64,000 nt of DNA from Canna indica (GCA_034359265.1 CP136898.1:39455501-39519500); one strand, 5' to 3'; positions 23,736 through 35,648 are shown, numbered from the stretch's first letter. The notes: generated from the sequence alone by a model not told the origin. Made by a program: numbers and translations.

Positions 23736-24680
23736 TTAAAAGGTCATTTTGATAGGAATAAAGTGTGCAGTCTTGGTCAACTGATCTACAACGACCCAAA
23801 TAGAATCATAGCCTCCCCTAGATTTCGGTAGCCCAGTCACTAGATCCATTGTGATTTTTTCCCACTTCCACTCGGGCACTTCAAGGTTCTGAAGCAGCCC
23901 TGCAAGCTTCAAGTGTTCGGCCTTCACTTGCTGGCAGACCAAACACTTAGATACGAACTCAACTACCTCTCTTTTCATGCCCTTCCACCAATAGTGATGC
24001 CTCAAGTCTCAGTACATTTTAGTGGCCCCCGAATGCATTGTATAAGTGGAATGATAGCCCATCTCTAGCACCTGCCTACGCACCTCTTCCATATCAGGCA
24101 CCACGATTCGATCTCTAAACCTCAGGACACCCTCTAAGTCGACCCTAAAGCCATCATCTACGTCACCTCTCCGGACCAGATCCTTTGTCAGGGAACAGAA
24201 TGCGTCCTCCTCCTATGCGGTACGCAACATATCCAACAGGGTGGACTGTACACGCAGATGTGCCACCAGGGTACCTGAATCTAACATGAACATGACTGCT
24301 CCCCCATCCAGGCACAGTGCTAGTTCCCGGGCTAGCGCCCTCCTCCTAACCGCCAAGTGGGCCAAGCTGCCCATAGACCTTTTGCCCAAAGCATCCACCA
24401 CTACATTGGCCTTCCTCGGATGGTACATAATGGTGTAGTCATAGTCCTTTAGGAGCTCCTGCCACCTCCTCTACCTTATGTTCGGCTCCTTTCGGGTAAG
24501 GAAGTACCGAAGGCTCTTGTGATCAGTGTAAATCTCACATGCCTCCTCGTACAAGTTGTGGCGCCAAAGCTTTAGTGCAAAAACCACTACTGCCAGTTCT
24601 AGGTCAAGCGTCGGGTAGTTCTTCTCATGAACCTTTAACTGGCGGGACGCATACGCTATTACCCTGCCAAACTGCATCAC
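23736..24680 (-). pseudogene. Element A RNase H end and integrase N-terminal half
   Basis: 24680-24471 carries the RNase H block of gypsy pol ([43 protein letters not shown]). A TAG stop at 24471-24473 replaces the Gln usual in NLRQRRW. 24428-24213 continues after RNase H. 24005-23736 has the integrase zinc-binding region (RHHYWWKGM, CLVCQQVKAEH) and the first catalytic Asp stretch (KITMDLVTGLPKS, IWVVVDQLTKTAHFIP). Several stops and frameshifts are present, including a TGA before RHHYWW. Confidence 0.88.
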
Positions 24681-24876
24681 AGTCGACCATGAAATCTCCC
24701 GAGCATGAAGGTACGACCAACACTAGTGCTGACATCAAGCATTCCTTGAGGTTCTAAAAGCTCTCCTCACACTTGTGTATCCAAACAAATTTGACCTTTT
24801 TCTGGATCAACCGAGTCAAAGGAGCTGCAATCCTAGAGAAATTTTCCATAAATTTTCTATAATACCCAGCTAACCC

Positions 24877-25500
24877 CTAGAAACTGCTAATCTCATTCAC
24901 GCTGGTCGGCCGCCTCCAGTTCTGCACCGCCTCCACCTTTATGGGATCCACCCTTATCTCTACCTTGGACACTACATAGCTCAGGAACCCTACACTCTCC
25001 AACCAGAATTCGCACTTAGTGAATTTGGCAAACAACCGGTGCTCCCTGAGGGTTTCCGGGACCATCCTCAAATGTTCAGAGTGCTCCTCCCTACTCTTGG
25101 AATATACCATGATGTCATCAATAAAGATGATCACAAATCTATCTAGGTACTCCTTGAACACCTGGTTCATCAAATCCATAAAAGCCGCAAGCGCATTGGT
25201 CAGACCAAAGGACATTACTAAGAACCCAAAAGTGGCCACAGCGAGTCCTGAAGGGAGTCTTAGGCACATCGCAGTCCAGGATTCTCAGCTGATGGTATCC
25301 GGACCTCAAGTCGATTTTTGAAAACCATTGTGCCCCCTGTAGTTGGTCGAACAGGTCATCTATCCATGGCAACAGGTAACGATTCTTGATTGTCACCTTG
25401 TTAAGCTGCCTATAGTCGATGCACATGCGCATGGACTCATCCTTCTTTTTCACAAAGAGCACCGGAGCACCTCACGATGATACACTCGAGCGGATGAAAC
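24877..25500 (-). pseudogene. Element A reverse transcriptase
   Basis: From right to left: [45 protein letters not shown], then after a frameshift [20 protein letters not shown] and the catalytic FIDDIMVYSK. These are the classic Ty3/gypsy reverse transcriptase blocks. An upstream stop falls where the family has Trp before GAPVLF. The two overlapping frames (25139-25462 and 24877-25269) show the frameshift directly. Confidence 0.9.
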
Positions 25501-25939
25501 CCAAGTCCAGCCATTACTGCAACTGTGTTTTTAACTCCCTGAGTTTGGTCAGTGCCATTCTATAGGGTCGAATGGAGATCGGCTTCAACTCGGGCTGTAA
25601 ATCAATGTAGAACTCTATTTTCCCTTCTTAGCAGCAGACTCGGTAACTCTTTGGGAAAGACGCCAGGGAACTCACAAACCACTTATGTTCCTCCGACATT
25701 CCCCGCCGTGTCTCTATCCTCCTCTACCTCCGACATTCCCATAGGCTCACCCCTTCCATCTCCTCGGAAGGTGAACTGCGGCAATCCAGGCTTACTGAAA
25801 GTGATAATTTTAGCCCTGCAATTTACTCACGTAAAGTGATCCGCCAGCTAGTCCATGCCGAGTATAACATTGTTTCAAGCATCGACAAGAGTGTTAATTC
25901 TGCCTTCAGCACATGCCCACAGATAAGCACCTCACAATC

Positions 25940-26340
25940 TCATAAAGTAGTCTCAGCCAGAATTACAGTGCCCGTAGACACAACATACAATACATCAAGC
26001 AAGGAAGGTGTCAAAGGTAACTTAGCAGCAAAGCTAGCAGACACAAAGGAGTGCGTAGCACCCGGATCAAATAGCACATAAGCAACGAATGAACTAACTA
26101 TAAGAGTACCTATTACCACCGCCTTGGATGTTTTAATGCCATCTCTATTCATAGCATAAATCCTAGCAGCCGGCCTCTCAGAATGATTGGTCTGCTGTCC
26201 CCTGCTCTGCATCTGTCCCTTCTGTGCCAATAAACCAACTGACATCGGTGCTTTTCCTCTAGACTACTCGGTTCTCTGACTGCCTCTGTCTGGACAATCC
26301 TTCTTGAAGTGTCCAACCTGCCCACACTTGAAACATGAAT
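25940..26340 (-). pseudogene. Element A gag zinc knuckle and aspartic protease
   Basis: A CCHC knuckle CFKCGQVGHFKKDC lies at about 26336-26295 and ends the nucleocapsid. The protease follows with VLFDPGATHSFVSASF: the family motif is Asp-Ser-Gly-Ala, and here Ser is Pro, which should disable it. The frame closes at 25940 soon afterwards. Confidence 0.82.
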
Positions 26341-26509
26341 CCGTGCGGCCGTAGGAAGTCCCCTAGTACCGTTTGTTACAACGGCCACACTACGACACTT
26401 CCGACTTCTGAGTAGCACCCCCTGACTCAGTTTGCCAAGCCGTGCCTGTCCTTGGGCCTCCGTGGCCCCTATTACTGTTGGGTCCCCTACTCGGCTAGCC
26501 CCCTGCTCC

Positions 26510-27211
26510 CTAAGGTCGGAACTTCTTCTTTGGAGGCCAGTCATTTTCCTCGAACGGCACCAGTGCTTCCTTTTGGAGTGTCTCATCCACTACCCGAGCA
26601 AATATGGTGTCCTCGGTATAATGGATAAACCTGCCAATCTGTGGTCTCAACCCCCCAATGAACCTCTTGACCCTAGCGGTCTCAATAGCCACTAGGGTTG
26701 GGTGGTACTTAGAGAGCCGGGTGAACTCCATCTCGTAGTCTGACACTGTCATACCACCCGTCTGACACAGCATCTCAAACTCCTTTGCTCGCTTATCGCG
26801 GACGCTCAATGGTAAATACTGCTCCACCACGGCCGCCTTGAACTCTACCCAAGTAGGGGGTGGTGCATCTGCTGCCCTGTGGTCCCTCCAAGTGTGTACC
26901 CAGTTCTTGGTCGGTCCCCTGAGCTGTACGCCTACCATGCGAGTCGTTGCCTCAGATGAGAACCCAAGCTCCACATACAGCTCGTAGCAGTCACCCAGAA
27001 AATCGGTGACCTCTACCCGCCAATCTGTCCCGATGAACTCTGGTGGCCTTAGCTTAACGAAGTCTGCATAGGTGAGTGCCCCTGGAACTCTGACTACTGG
27101 CACTATTGGCTTAGTCACCTCTGGTACTACGGGTACCACTGGTACCGGCTGCGGCTGTTGTTGCTGTCTCAATTTTTGCTCCCTCCAGAGTGCCTCTGTC
27201 AATAGGACCAC
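26510..27211 (-). pseudogene. Element A gag (capsid part)
   Basis: A 233-residue open frame with the plant gypsy gag core (retrotrans_gag): FVKLRPPEFIGTD, WRVEVTDFLGDCYELY, VQLRGPTKNWVHTWRDH, EQYLPLSVRDKRAKEFEML, MTVSDYEMEFTRLSKYHP and VKRFIGGLRPQI. Known role: capsid of the cytoplasmic particle. A Gln/Pro-rich N-terminus and a Gly/Arg repeat region upstream (27340-27260) belong to the same protein. The frame stops at 26510 before the zinc knuckle, so the gag-pol reading is broken. Confidence 0.85.
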
Positions 27212-27572
27212 CTAAGTCTACAGCTGAGCAACTAAGGGATCATGTACCCCCTCCTCTGACTGCAATCTCCCACGACCCCGGCCCCGACCTCGACCTCGTC
27301 CCCGGCCTTGGCCTTGGCCCTGGCATTCTGTGGAATTACTACCGCCGTCGCTCAACGCAGCATTGTGAGTCACTATCACATTAGCATAAAAAATAAAATT
27401 TTCCAATAATACAAACAACATATTCAACTTCAATTTAAATTACTAACTGCATGGTGCGCTAAGGTGCAGTCGTGGCTGCCTGATCTCATAGCATAACTAT
27501 ACCGTATGTCGACATGCTAGCTATGCCTCATACGGTACCCAAACCCTAGTCGTAGTCAAGACCTAATCTGAC

Positions 27573-27584
27573 GCTCTGATACCA
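27573..27584 (-). promoter_or_regulatory. Primer binding site of element A
   Basis: Minus strand TGGTATCAGAGC, complementary to the 3' end of plant initiator Met tRNA, four bases from the LTR end. Confidence 0.9.
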
Positions 27585-27588
27585 ACTT

Positions 27589-30003
27589 TATCACACTCCA
27601 ACTCAGGGTCGCACGACCAACCAGGGTATGTGTCAGTACCCCGAAGTCTACCACATGCACTAAACAATAACACCAAGTATACACCAACATCAAAGAAAAC
27701 ATGAATAAAAGAAACAAAGGCGCCAATCTTTATTAAAAATCAAATCAGTTTTTACACAATTTTTAGTTTCAAAGGAATCAACCCAAACATTCAAAATAAC
27801 ATCTCAAGTTTAAAACAGTATATGTTATCGAAAGTAAACAACTGTTCAGTGCATGTCTAACAAGTCTAACAACACGACTATAACTACATGGCCGCCTGCT
27901 ACGAGATATGCGTCACCACCTGCCCTCCAACCGCACCATGTCATCAAGTCATACCTCACTTGTTAGGCTCTGCAAAAACAAAACAATAAACTATGAGTTC
28001 ACGAGTAACTCAGTGAGCGGTTCTTTCGAACCTCCACTTAAATCCATGGTAAAATAACATGTATATTAGTATGATACAATTATGGAATTTAAACTTATCA
28101 CATCATGATAACCAGCTAGTTGGCCAACCCTTGGGAGTAAGTAAACCCGGCCATTTCAGCCCTACCAAGCCAGTATCGCTCAACCACTCGGGCCCTGATC
28201 TGTGAGGGAGGATCGGCCATGCCGGCCTTCACCCTTCTGCAGTACCTAGCCAACCCAGCCTACACAGTCACACCAATAATATATATCACACGGATTCACA
28301 TAAAGCAAGTAAGTCACCGGGCCTATCAACTAGGATGGTCAACAAGTCTGAGGAACCCACCGGGTTAGGGATAGCTAGTCCCACCCAACTCAGGTCTACC
28401 ATCAGCGTGGCCCACTAACGAAATCTCAAGACCCTCCACCAGTCGGGTCTAACACCTAGCGTGCTCGCTGGTGCAATCTCATGACTCAATCACTCGCTGA
28501 GTCGGGTAATAGCTGCGCTAGCTAAAATACCCTTCAGCCCGACCTTCTCAATCACAATGTACAACCAAAATATTCTACCACTTATTAAGCACTTTTCCGG
28601 GCTTCTGCCCGTACCCGGCCCCTTTCTGGCCCATTCAATTCGAAACGTTAAGTGTAGATTCCTAGGTGTGAACACTTGATGTCTCTAGGTCAAAATATTC
28701 ATACATATAGTTTCTAGAAATTCTGTGTCGTCAACTAGAGAGTTACCCCTTCACACTTAAGCCTACACAAGCAGGAACACAAGTCTATGTTTGCACCCAG
28801 TCTTCCCACATGTCATTGACATTCTAAATTGTCAAAATTTAATTAATCACATACTATAATTTATGTGAAACTTCCGCTACAAACTTACCATAATTTTATA
28901 CATAATTACAGCAATTAAATAACAAAATTCCTCAATTAAAAAAATATAATTCCAACGCGATTAAATTAATTTCAGCACTATTAAATATATGTAGGAAACT
29001 TCAAATAAGCATTCATTGCAAAGCATGCATGCTAAGTTTTAATCCTCATATGGAGAACTTTTTACTTTTCAAATATTAGAAAGATTTCCCTACAAGCAAT
29101 GTAGCATAAATTCATCCATAAATTAAGCCCTCTAGTCATGCATCCCTAAATAAAATTTATTTCTAACTTAATTCCTCCCTTCCCTCTCACTCGGCCGAAC
29201 CCTGTTCATGGGTTTCCCCATTCGGTCGAGCACTTGGAGATGGGGAAGAACTCATGCTAGGTTTAGCTATTGTTCTCTTCAATCTGTACCCTTATAGAAC
29301 AACAAGAATCATTAATTTCGGGCCATCACGACTCGAGAAAATCGGTGAAAATTTTGGCATAGTCTCCCCCCTTTTTCCTTGATTCGGCCGGCCCCTAAAG
29401 CATAGAAAACCATACACAAAAAGCGTAGAACAACAATGATTCGACAAGAAATAAATACAGATCAACAAATCACACGATTTCTGCGAGAATTGACTTTGAT
29501 CAGCAAGAAAACAATCCACACGGGTCGGCTAGGGCCTTCCCTCACAACCAAGGTTCAACCACTCACCTTAATCAAGGAGGAAGAAGATCTACGCGACGAT
29601 GACTCTGATATTCGGCGACGACACCCACTCCTAGCACCACCAATCGAGTCTCCCCCTCTCTCCCTACACCTCGGGCTACGTGCGGCTCATTCCTTGAGCC
29701 GTACGGCGGTTAAGGTATTAGGGATAAATATTATTTTTTTGTGACTAAAATTCCCTTCCCACTTAAGTGGCAACTACTCGACTCAATCTAACCTCGATTT
29801 GAGCCCCACGCCCCGATTCGCGAACACGATTTTAATCCGGCTAAGTTAACTCAACCATGGTAATAAAATAGCTCTTATCAACAACTTAAAAGACTAATTT
29901 ATACCTTTTACTCGCGATGACTTCTCGACTAGGTTCAATTCGTTCCCAATTCGGTACGCTGCACCAATTAAAATTTTATATTAGAAAAATCTAGGGTATT
30001 ATA
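27589..30003 (-). repeat. 5' LTR of element A (right LTR)
   Basis: Expected TGTCAC start reads TATCAC and the TTACA end reads TTATA; 2415 bp. Compared with the left LTR it has many substitutions, an insertion near 28626-28635 and a deletion of roughly 35 bases near 28800-28812, so the pair is old. Confidence 0.88.
27970..29566 (-). other. Candidate intron within element A right LTR
   Basis: Donor AAG then GTGAGTGGTT at 29566-29565 and acceptor GTTTTTGCAG ending at 27970, minus strand. As this is the 5' LTR, splicing here would shape the element's own transcript leader. About 1597 bases. Confidence 0.6.
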
Positions 30004-30185
30004 TTTTTACTCAAAAGGAAACTGACACCTACATAGGCACTGGTTTCCTATTATTTTTATTTATTTATATTATTTGAAATATGTTATAATGATGATTTTT
30101 TTTAGTGATATATTCTTCTCTAAGAATTCAAAATAATAATTATTATAGTAGAGTTTTTTTTTTCAAAAGAAAACTCAAAGGATGA

Positions 30186-30932
30186 TCACTCCCCGCTCAA
30201 TTGAGAGGGTAGAGGAAGTAGAGGACTAGTCGTCGTGCATTCCTCGTCTTCAACAGAGCAGGAATATATTCCATCTTGAGCATTAACCACTTTACTAATA
30301 TCATTCAAATTGCTTACATGAGAATCCACATCTAAATGAACAAAACAATTACTTACTACATTACTTATTACAGGTAACACTGCCTGTTCATTCAAAATTC
30401 TACTATTACCTAATTTGAACAAATGAAGATAGCTTTTCTCCCATTCTTTCTTCTCATCCAGAGCAGATCTTGCCGGGTTGTGTGGATCAATGTTCTTTTC
30501 CCTCCTTACGTGAAATCATCCCTTGACACTAGCTTTCCTTGCCATCTCCTCTATGTCAGTAATGATTCCTTTCATAAATCAGGGTGTCTTCCTATCTCTA
30601 TTAAGCATACTAATAACATTCAAACAAATTGAAAAAAATCTTAAGGTGTTTGATGTTAAGTTCATTGATTTTGTTCGGACCATACCAAATTGCCCATGCT
30701 TCAGCCATCATAGGATTACCAATTATCTTATAGCATCTAGCTTCATACAGTTTGTTTCCTTATTTTCAATTACAAAACCAAGTCCTGCATCTTTTGTTTC
30801 ACTCCTCCGAGCTGCGTCACGTAATAGGCTGATGTCTTTTTCCCTTTTATCTATATGATTGCTTTGTCTGGTGCCTAAATCTTCATTTATGTATTCTTCT
30901 ATCCTCTTCTTTTTTTCTGAAATGCTTTTCAA
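30186..30932 (-). pseudogene. Degenerate RNase H-like (RVT_3) domain
   Basis: On the minus strand: RDAARRSETKDAGLGFVIEN near 30830-30760, then AEAWAIWYGPNKI near 30700, then CLNVISMLNRDRKTP, IITDIEEMARKAS, FHVRREKN and NPARSAL down to about 30470. This order (first Asp, GFVI, AEAWAI, a C/D-type helix, HVRRE.N and A..AL) matches the RNase H domain found at the end of plant LINEs and in related host copies. Several stops and frame changes break it. It could be a LINE remnant or an old domesticated-type copy; I see no reverse transcriptase beside it. Confidence 0.6.
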
Positions 30933-31342
30933 ACTATTCAGCCCTATCAGTCATTTTCTCTCCGCTATATATTACAGTAGAGTTACTTTCCGCTATATAT
31001 TATAAAAAAATTAAAATTGTCCGAGTACGAATTAAAACTCATCAAAACGGGGTACAAGGAACACAAAAGACTCAGTCAACTCTTGGCCATAGAACTTTCT
31101 CTTACTTTATCTATATATTTATTCCATGAAGAAATTAACGTGTGGCCTTAATTATACTATCTATATATATATATGATCCTATTAGATGATATGAAAGAAA
31201 GTCAAACAAAAATCTTGAAACACTAACGTGTCAATTTACCTTTAATTTTTGAAAACTAAATTGCATCTTTATCATTTATCTCCTACACTTGCACTTCCTC
31301 CCTTCACCGTCTATATATATATAATCCTTCTTTTCATCTTAG
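30933..31342. other. AT-rich region upstream of the GH1 pseudogene
   Basis: No coding sequence is seen. It has several TATATATA stretches (31160-31175, 31310-31322) that could have served as the core promoter of the beta-glucosidase. That role is a guess from position. Confidence 0.35.
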
Positions 31343-31512
31343 GAATCATTGGCATCGTCCTGTATCCAAGATGAGTTACATGTCGTGCTTCGGGGCAGCT
31401 TCTCCAAAGATTTTGGAACTACAGCATCAGCGTACCAAGTTGAGGAGATGACACTAAGGGAGGTAGAGGGCCAAGTATTTGGGATCAATTTGTTATAGTT
31501 CCAGGTATGTAA

Positions 31513-32757
31513 TATTGGCCTAAGATTTTTTACCTCGGTCTTAATTTCGGTTTTGATGATAATAAACATAGCACTAATATTTCATTCAAAAATATTTTCA
31601 GATTCCAAGTCGGTTAGCACTCGATGTCTGCGGTGGAAAAAAAAAATTGAAGAAATCAACAAGGACGCTCGTCGACGCGCTCGGATTCGTCGGGTAGTTA
31701 GAGTTTAGGATTAGAAAATCTAGAATGAATATGTAACCCTCTTTTATGATGCAAAAAACTCAAAAACGAAACCCGAAATCCAAAAATGAAGAACGCGACA
31801 AGAAATTAGCAAAAAAGCAGATTTCTCAGGTTCGGTCGCATGGGCAGTCGATCGAACCGAGCTCGGAATGCACAGAGTGCTCCGGTCGCTTGGGCACATG
31901 GTCGGTCGACCGACGTTCGACCGGACCAGCGACCAGTGGTATAACGGCTTAAAAAATAGCCGTTTATACCCGTTGTGCCCGACCACCACTTGGTGGTCTG
32001 CCTATTTAAAGGCCTTCTTAGCCTTCCTATGATCCTCCAATGCTTCATGAGACATTCTTTGGTACCTACAAGCTTTGATTGAGCCATGTTTGTTGAAATC
32101 CTAGCTTTCTAGCTTATTTTTCTTGAGTTTGTCTTCAAGCTTGATTTGATCCATCATCAAGGCATCAAGAGGAGCTAGGATTCATTGTGTTGGAGCTAAG
32201 TATTTGTGTTGTTATATTTTTTCTTCATTACTTGTATATTTTCTTATTTATTTCATTGTATTTGAACTTATGTAAACCTAGGTTGTTAGGTTCGATAGAT
32301 TAGGTGGTTGCCTTTGTGTTTGAGGCTTAATTCCACCGGTATAAACGTAGTTTACTAGGATTAGTTGAGTTGTCCCTTAGGGTTGTGGTGGAAGAGTGCT
32401 TTCGGTAAGAACACGGAGACTTCCGGGTGTGAAAGTACCTTAGGTTGAGAGTGAGACTCTTGGGTCAAAGTCCTCGTTGTAAAGGAAACAAGATTAATCT
32501 AGTAAAACTTAGTTTAGAATTCCTAAGCGGGGTGCTTAGGTAGTGGAGTAGGCATGGGGGCCGAACCACTATAAACAATTGTCTTAGCATTATTCTTTTT
32601 GTGTATCGCATTGTTTATCTTCATTACTCACTTCCGCATTTAGTCATTGAATTGTAAATTGCCTAAGTAGTTTAAGAAAAGTTTAAAATTGAATTTAGGC
32701 AAATATATTTAGTTGACACACTATTTCACCCCCCCCTCTAGTGTGATCATTTCATCA
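31513..32757 (+). repeat. 5' LTR of copia B
   Basis: Begins TATTGGCCTAAG (family TGTTGGCCTAAG) and ends ...TTTCATCA; 1245 bp. Closely matches 36675-37796 and, inverted, 55467-55944, and its 3' part matches 7922-8376. Confidence 0.9.
31981..32011 (+). promoter_or_regulatory. Copia LTR promoter: palindrome plus TATA-like box
   Basis: GACCACCACTTGGTGGTC (31981-31998) is a perfect 8-2-8 inverted repeat, and CTATTTAAAG follows three bases later (32002-32011). The pair is identical in the right LTR (37150-37180). The position before a TATTTAAA box suggests a transcription-factor site or a structural element at the start of transcription. Confidence 0.6.
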
Positions 32758-32762
32758 ACTAT

Positions 32763-32774
32763 TGGTATCAAAGC
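32763..32774 (+). promoter_or_regulatory. Primer binding site of copia B
   Basis: TGGTATCAAAGC, five bases after the LTR end; one mismatch to the complement of the initiator Met tRNA 3' end. Confidence 0.8.
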
Positions 32775-32840
32775 GGGCCCGTAGCTTGAGATTTCACCAT
32801 CTCTTCTACACATTGTCTTGATCCGAGAATGTCACTATAG

Positions 32841-34172
32841 TTGGTAGCGTCTTCACCTTCTAGGTTCGATGACTCGAACTTTGATATTTGGAAATATAGG
32901 ATGTACACTTATTTAAAGACTAAAGGTTTCAGTGTCTTTAATATGTTATATTTAGAATTCATTGAACCTAAGGTTGACATGCATGCTTGGAGTGAATTGG
33001 ATAAGAAAATATTTAAGTATAATGGAGATGTCATGAATTCTATACTTTGCACATTACCAAATGACATCCTAGAAAAAGTCATGCATTGCTCTTCGGCTTT
33101 TGATTTATGGGCCACTTTAAATATTTTATATAATCATGCCAAAATCGAAGAAATTGACACTTTTAATGAAGGTGGCAATGACAATGGTCACTCACCTACT
33201 ACTAATCTTGGTTTTGATGCCCACAGTGCTTCTAGTCAAAGGAGTAATTCTAAGAGCCGAAAACGAAAGGTAATTTGTCATGCTTGCAAAGAAAATGGGC
33301 ATGTGAAGAAAAATTATCAAAGCATGAAGAACAAAACAAGGAATATGTCAAGTGCCTCCACCTCCACCTCTCACTCACTTGCAGCACTTCTAGCTAAAGA
33401 AGCACAAGCAAGAATCAAAAACGAAAACTTAGGTGCTTCCTTTGCCAAGAGACGGGACACAAGAAGATGAACTGTGCTCTCTCTTGAAGAAAACCAAAAA
33501 GAAGTGTGTTTCTCCATCCACATCTCAATCAAGTGAAGTCTCTTCTAGACATGACGATGAAGCTACATCAAACTTTTGCCTCATGGGTCTTCGAAATAAG
33601 GTATATTTACCATCTTCTAGTCATGATCAAAAAGTGATTCTAGTAGCTCAAAATCTGTTGACATGTCTTATGAAGAACTACTAGAAGAATGCAAAAAGAT
33701 GTATGCCTTGCTTATGAAAAAGAACATGGAAAATAGAAAACTAAAGAAGGAAAATTTAAGGTTTAGTTCTCATGTGCATGAACTAGAAAATAAAAAATTG
33801 AATATAAGTATACTTGTTTCTTGTCATGATAATTTTAAGCTTGAAATTGAGAATTTGAAAAATGAGGTTGTATTCTAAAATAGGAAAATCAATGATTTAT
33901 CAAATGTATCTTCCTTTAAGAACTCTAGAAATAAAAATGCTTATGTAAAGAATGTTAATCATCATTCTCATGTCAAGCATTCTTCCTTTAAACCTCATGT
34001 CCAAAAGAAAAAGTTTCATGAAAATTTTTTTTGTTGTGGTATATATGGTCATGCTATTCATGATTGTGCATTTAAAAGAAATTCAAGTGTTGCTAAGATA
34101 CTTTGGATTCCTATGCCAACTCATCCCCAAGGACTCAAAGTCATTTGGTTACCGAAGGTTTCTTGTTCTCTT
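32841..34172 (+). pseudogene. Copia B gag
   Basis: The first frame (32841-33470) has the copia gag start: FDDSNFDIWKYRMYTYLKTK, FEPK/MHAW stretch, NSILCTLPNDILEKV, FDLWATLNILY. It ends with a zinc knuckle CHACKENGHVKKNY in which the last Cys is Tyr. Continuing in shifted frames, 33433-33684 and 33663-33878 (SYEELLEECKKMYALLMKK) form the coiled-coil C-terminal part typical of SIRE-type gag. A second knuckle-like CGIYGHAIHDC is at about 34036. At least two frameshifts are present, so the gene is dead. There is no pol downstream. Confidence 0.82.
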
Positions 34173-34430
34173 GTAGGGGGAGCTACCACACATGGTTGAA
34201 GGAAAGCAATGTGTTGAAGTTGATCATAGACTTGAATGATGAATCCTCCCTTGGTTGCAACTTCAAACTACCTTGATTCCTTAGGTAAAGTTGGCATCAA
34301 AACTATTCTGGTATCATCTTCCAACTTGCATTGTTTTACCTTAGTTGAAGATTATGATACTATGTTTAATTCTAGTTGATCTTCGTGCTCTCGATTTGTT
34401 TTATGAAAGAATTTTTTATTTTGATTTCCC

Positions 34431-34446
34431 GGTCTCTTCGGAGACC
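34431..34446 (+). other. cUUCGg tetraloop hairpin in copia B
   Basis: GGTCTCTTCGGAGACC: a 6-bp perfect stem closed by C-G around a TTCG loop, the exceptionally stable RNA tetraloop. The same hairpin occurs in copia C (63945-63960), with a shared flank GACCTTGCGGTTCTAAAT about 25 bases later. Confidence 0.7.
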
Positions 34447-35648
34447 TATGTGGCATATAATGGGCATGAGCGACCTTGCGGTTCTAAATTGTAGGCTAAT
34501 TATGGCCTTTCGGTTTTCAATCAATAGGAAGAGTTAGAGATCATGTTTTCATTTATATTTCACTTGTGATCTCTTTAAATTCATTTTGATATCACTCGAT
34601 TTTATTTTGAAACGAATTTGAAACTATCTAGCAAAGTAGACTTTGATATCGATAATTGATTCATCTCTTTGCTACTTAGTTTGATAACTTGCTAGTAATT
34701 ATATTTTCATTATCCTACTAATGATTATTGCTTGCAAGTTATAATAAAATGGAAGGCTTTAGAAATTGGAAAGAAAAAGACAAGTTTGGCAAAATTTCCA
34801 AGAATAGATATGATTTTGGTTTTACAAAAATATTAGTTTAATACCTCAATATTAACGCTTTATTAGTGTCTCTATACTCATGATTAGAATTGCATGATAA
34901 ATCTTTGATTTCTCATGAGTAGATAGAATTTTAGTACTTAGGCAAACTTCATTAAATGAAACTTGCTCTAGGTTGATACTTATTATTAGAGACCCTCTTT
35001 TAAGTACAAACTAGTTAAACTTGTTTAGAGATCCTATTCCTCAGATATTTCATATCTTAAGATCTCTTTGATTCATTTTGATATCATGATAGCTACTTTA
35101 AAATGAATATCTACTATCTAGCATAGGTTAAGACTTTTAAATAAAACTTTGCATTGAACCTTTGCTATTTAGTAAGTTAGCTTGCTAGTTGGTATACGAT
35201 TTCATAATGATACTAATGAAACCTACTTGCAAGTTGAAAAAGTGGTAAATTTGGAAGACTAAAGAAAATTGGGAAAGAAAATAAAAATTGTGCAATTTCT
35301 CAAAAAATGAGGTATGAGTTTCATTTTGGCAAAAATTTTGCATAACACCTCTATTTTCTTGATAAAATAATTTCTCTATGCTCATGAATGATTTTGCATG
35401 ATAATTGATTGAAATCTTACGAGTAGATAAAATTTTGATACTTAGGTAATTTCATGTCATCTAGATTGAATGAAATGTGCTCTAGGTTGAAATTCATCTT
35501 AGAGACTTCATTTTAAGTTGAAACATGATAAATATGTTTGAGTTTACTCATGATTTGCTTCCATGTGATTAAAATTGAAAAATCATGTGAAAATGAATAA
35601 ATTGATAATAAGTTCACTTTAGAAGACCTAAAGTTGAGTAGAGTTGAC

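Larger units (their letters stand above)
20327..30003 (-). mobile_element. Gypsy element A: chromodomain (chromovirus-type) LTR retrotransposon
   Basis: Both LTRs are present (20327-22754 and 27589-30003), with a primer site matching initiator Met tRNA beside the right LTR and a purine tract beside the left LTR, so it reads on the minus strand. Order from right to left: gag, protease, reverse transcriptase, RNase H, integrase, chromodomain. The long LTRs, Met primer and C-terminal chromodomain fit a Tekay/Del-like chromovirus (inference). Five T bases flank both ends (20322-20326 and 30004-30008), a possible but low-complexity target duplication. All coding parts carry frameshifts or stops. 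Confidence 0.9.

Noticed and set aside
27573..27584. tRNA gene at TGGTATCAGAGC sites
   Set aside because: These 12-base matches are primer binding sites next to LTRs; there is no cloverleaf around them.
20322..30008. TTTTT as proof of the target duplication of element A
   Set aside because: It matches on both sides but is a homopolymer, so it is weak evidence; the LTR pair itself is better supported by the primer site and purine tract.
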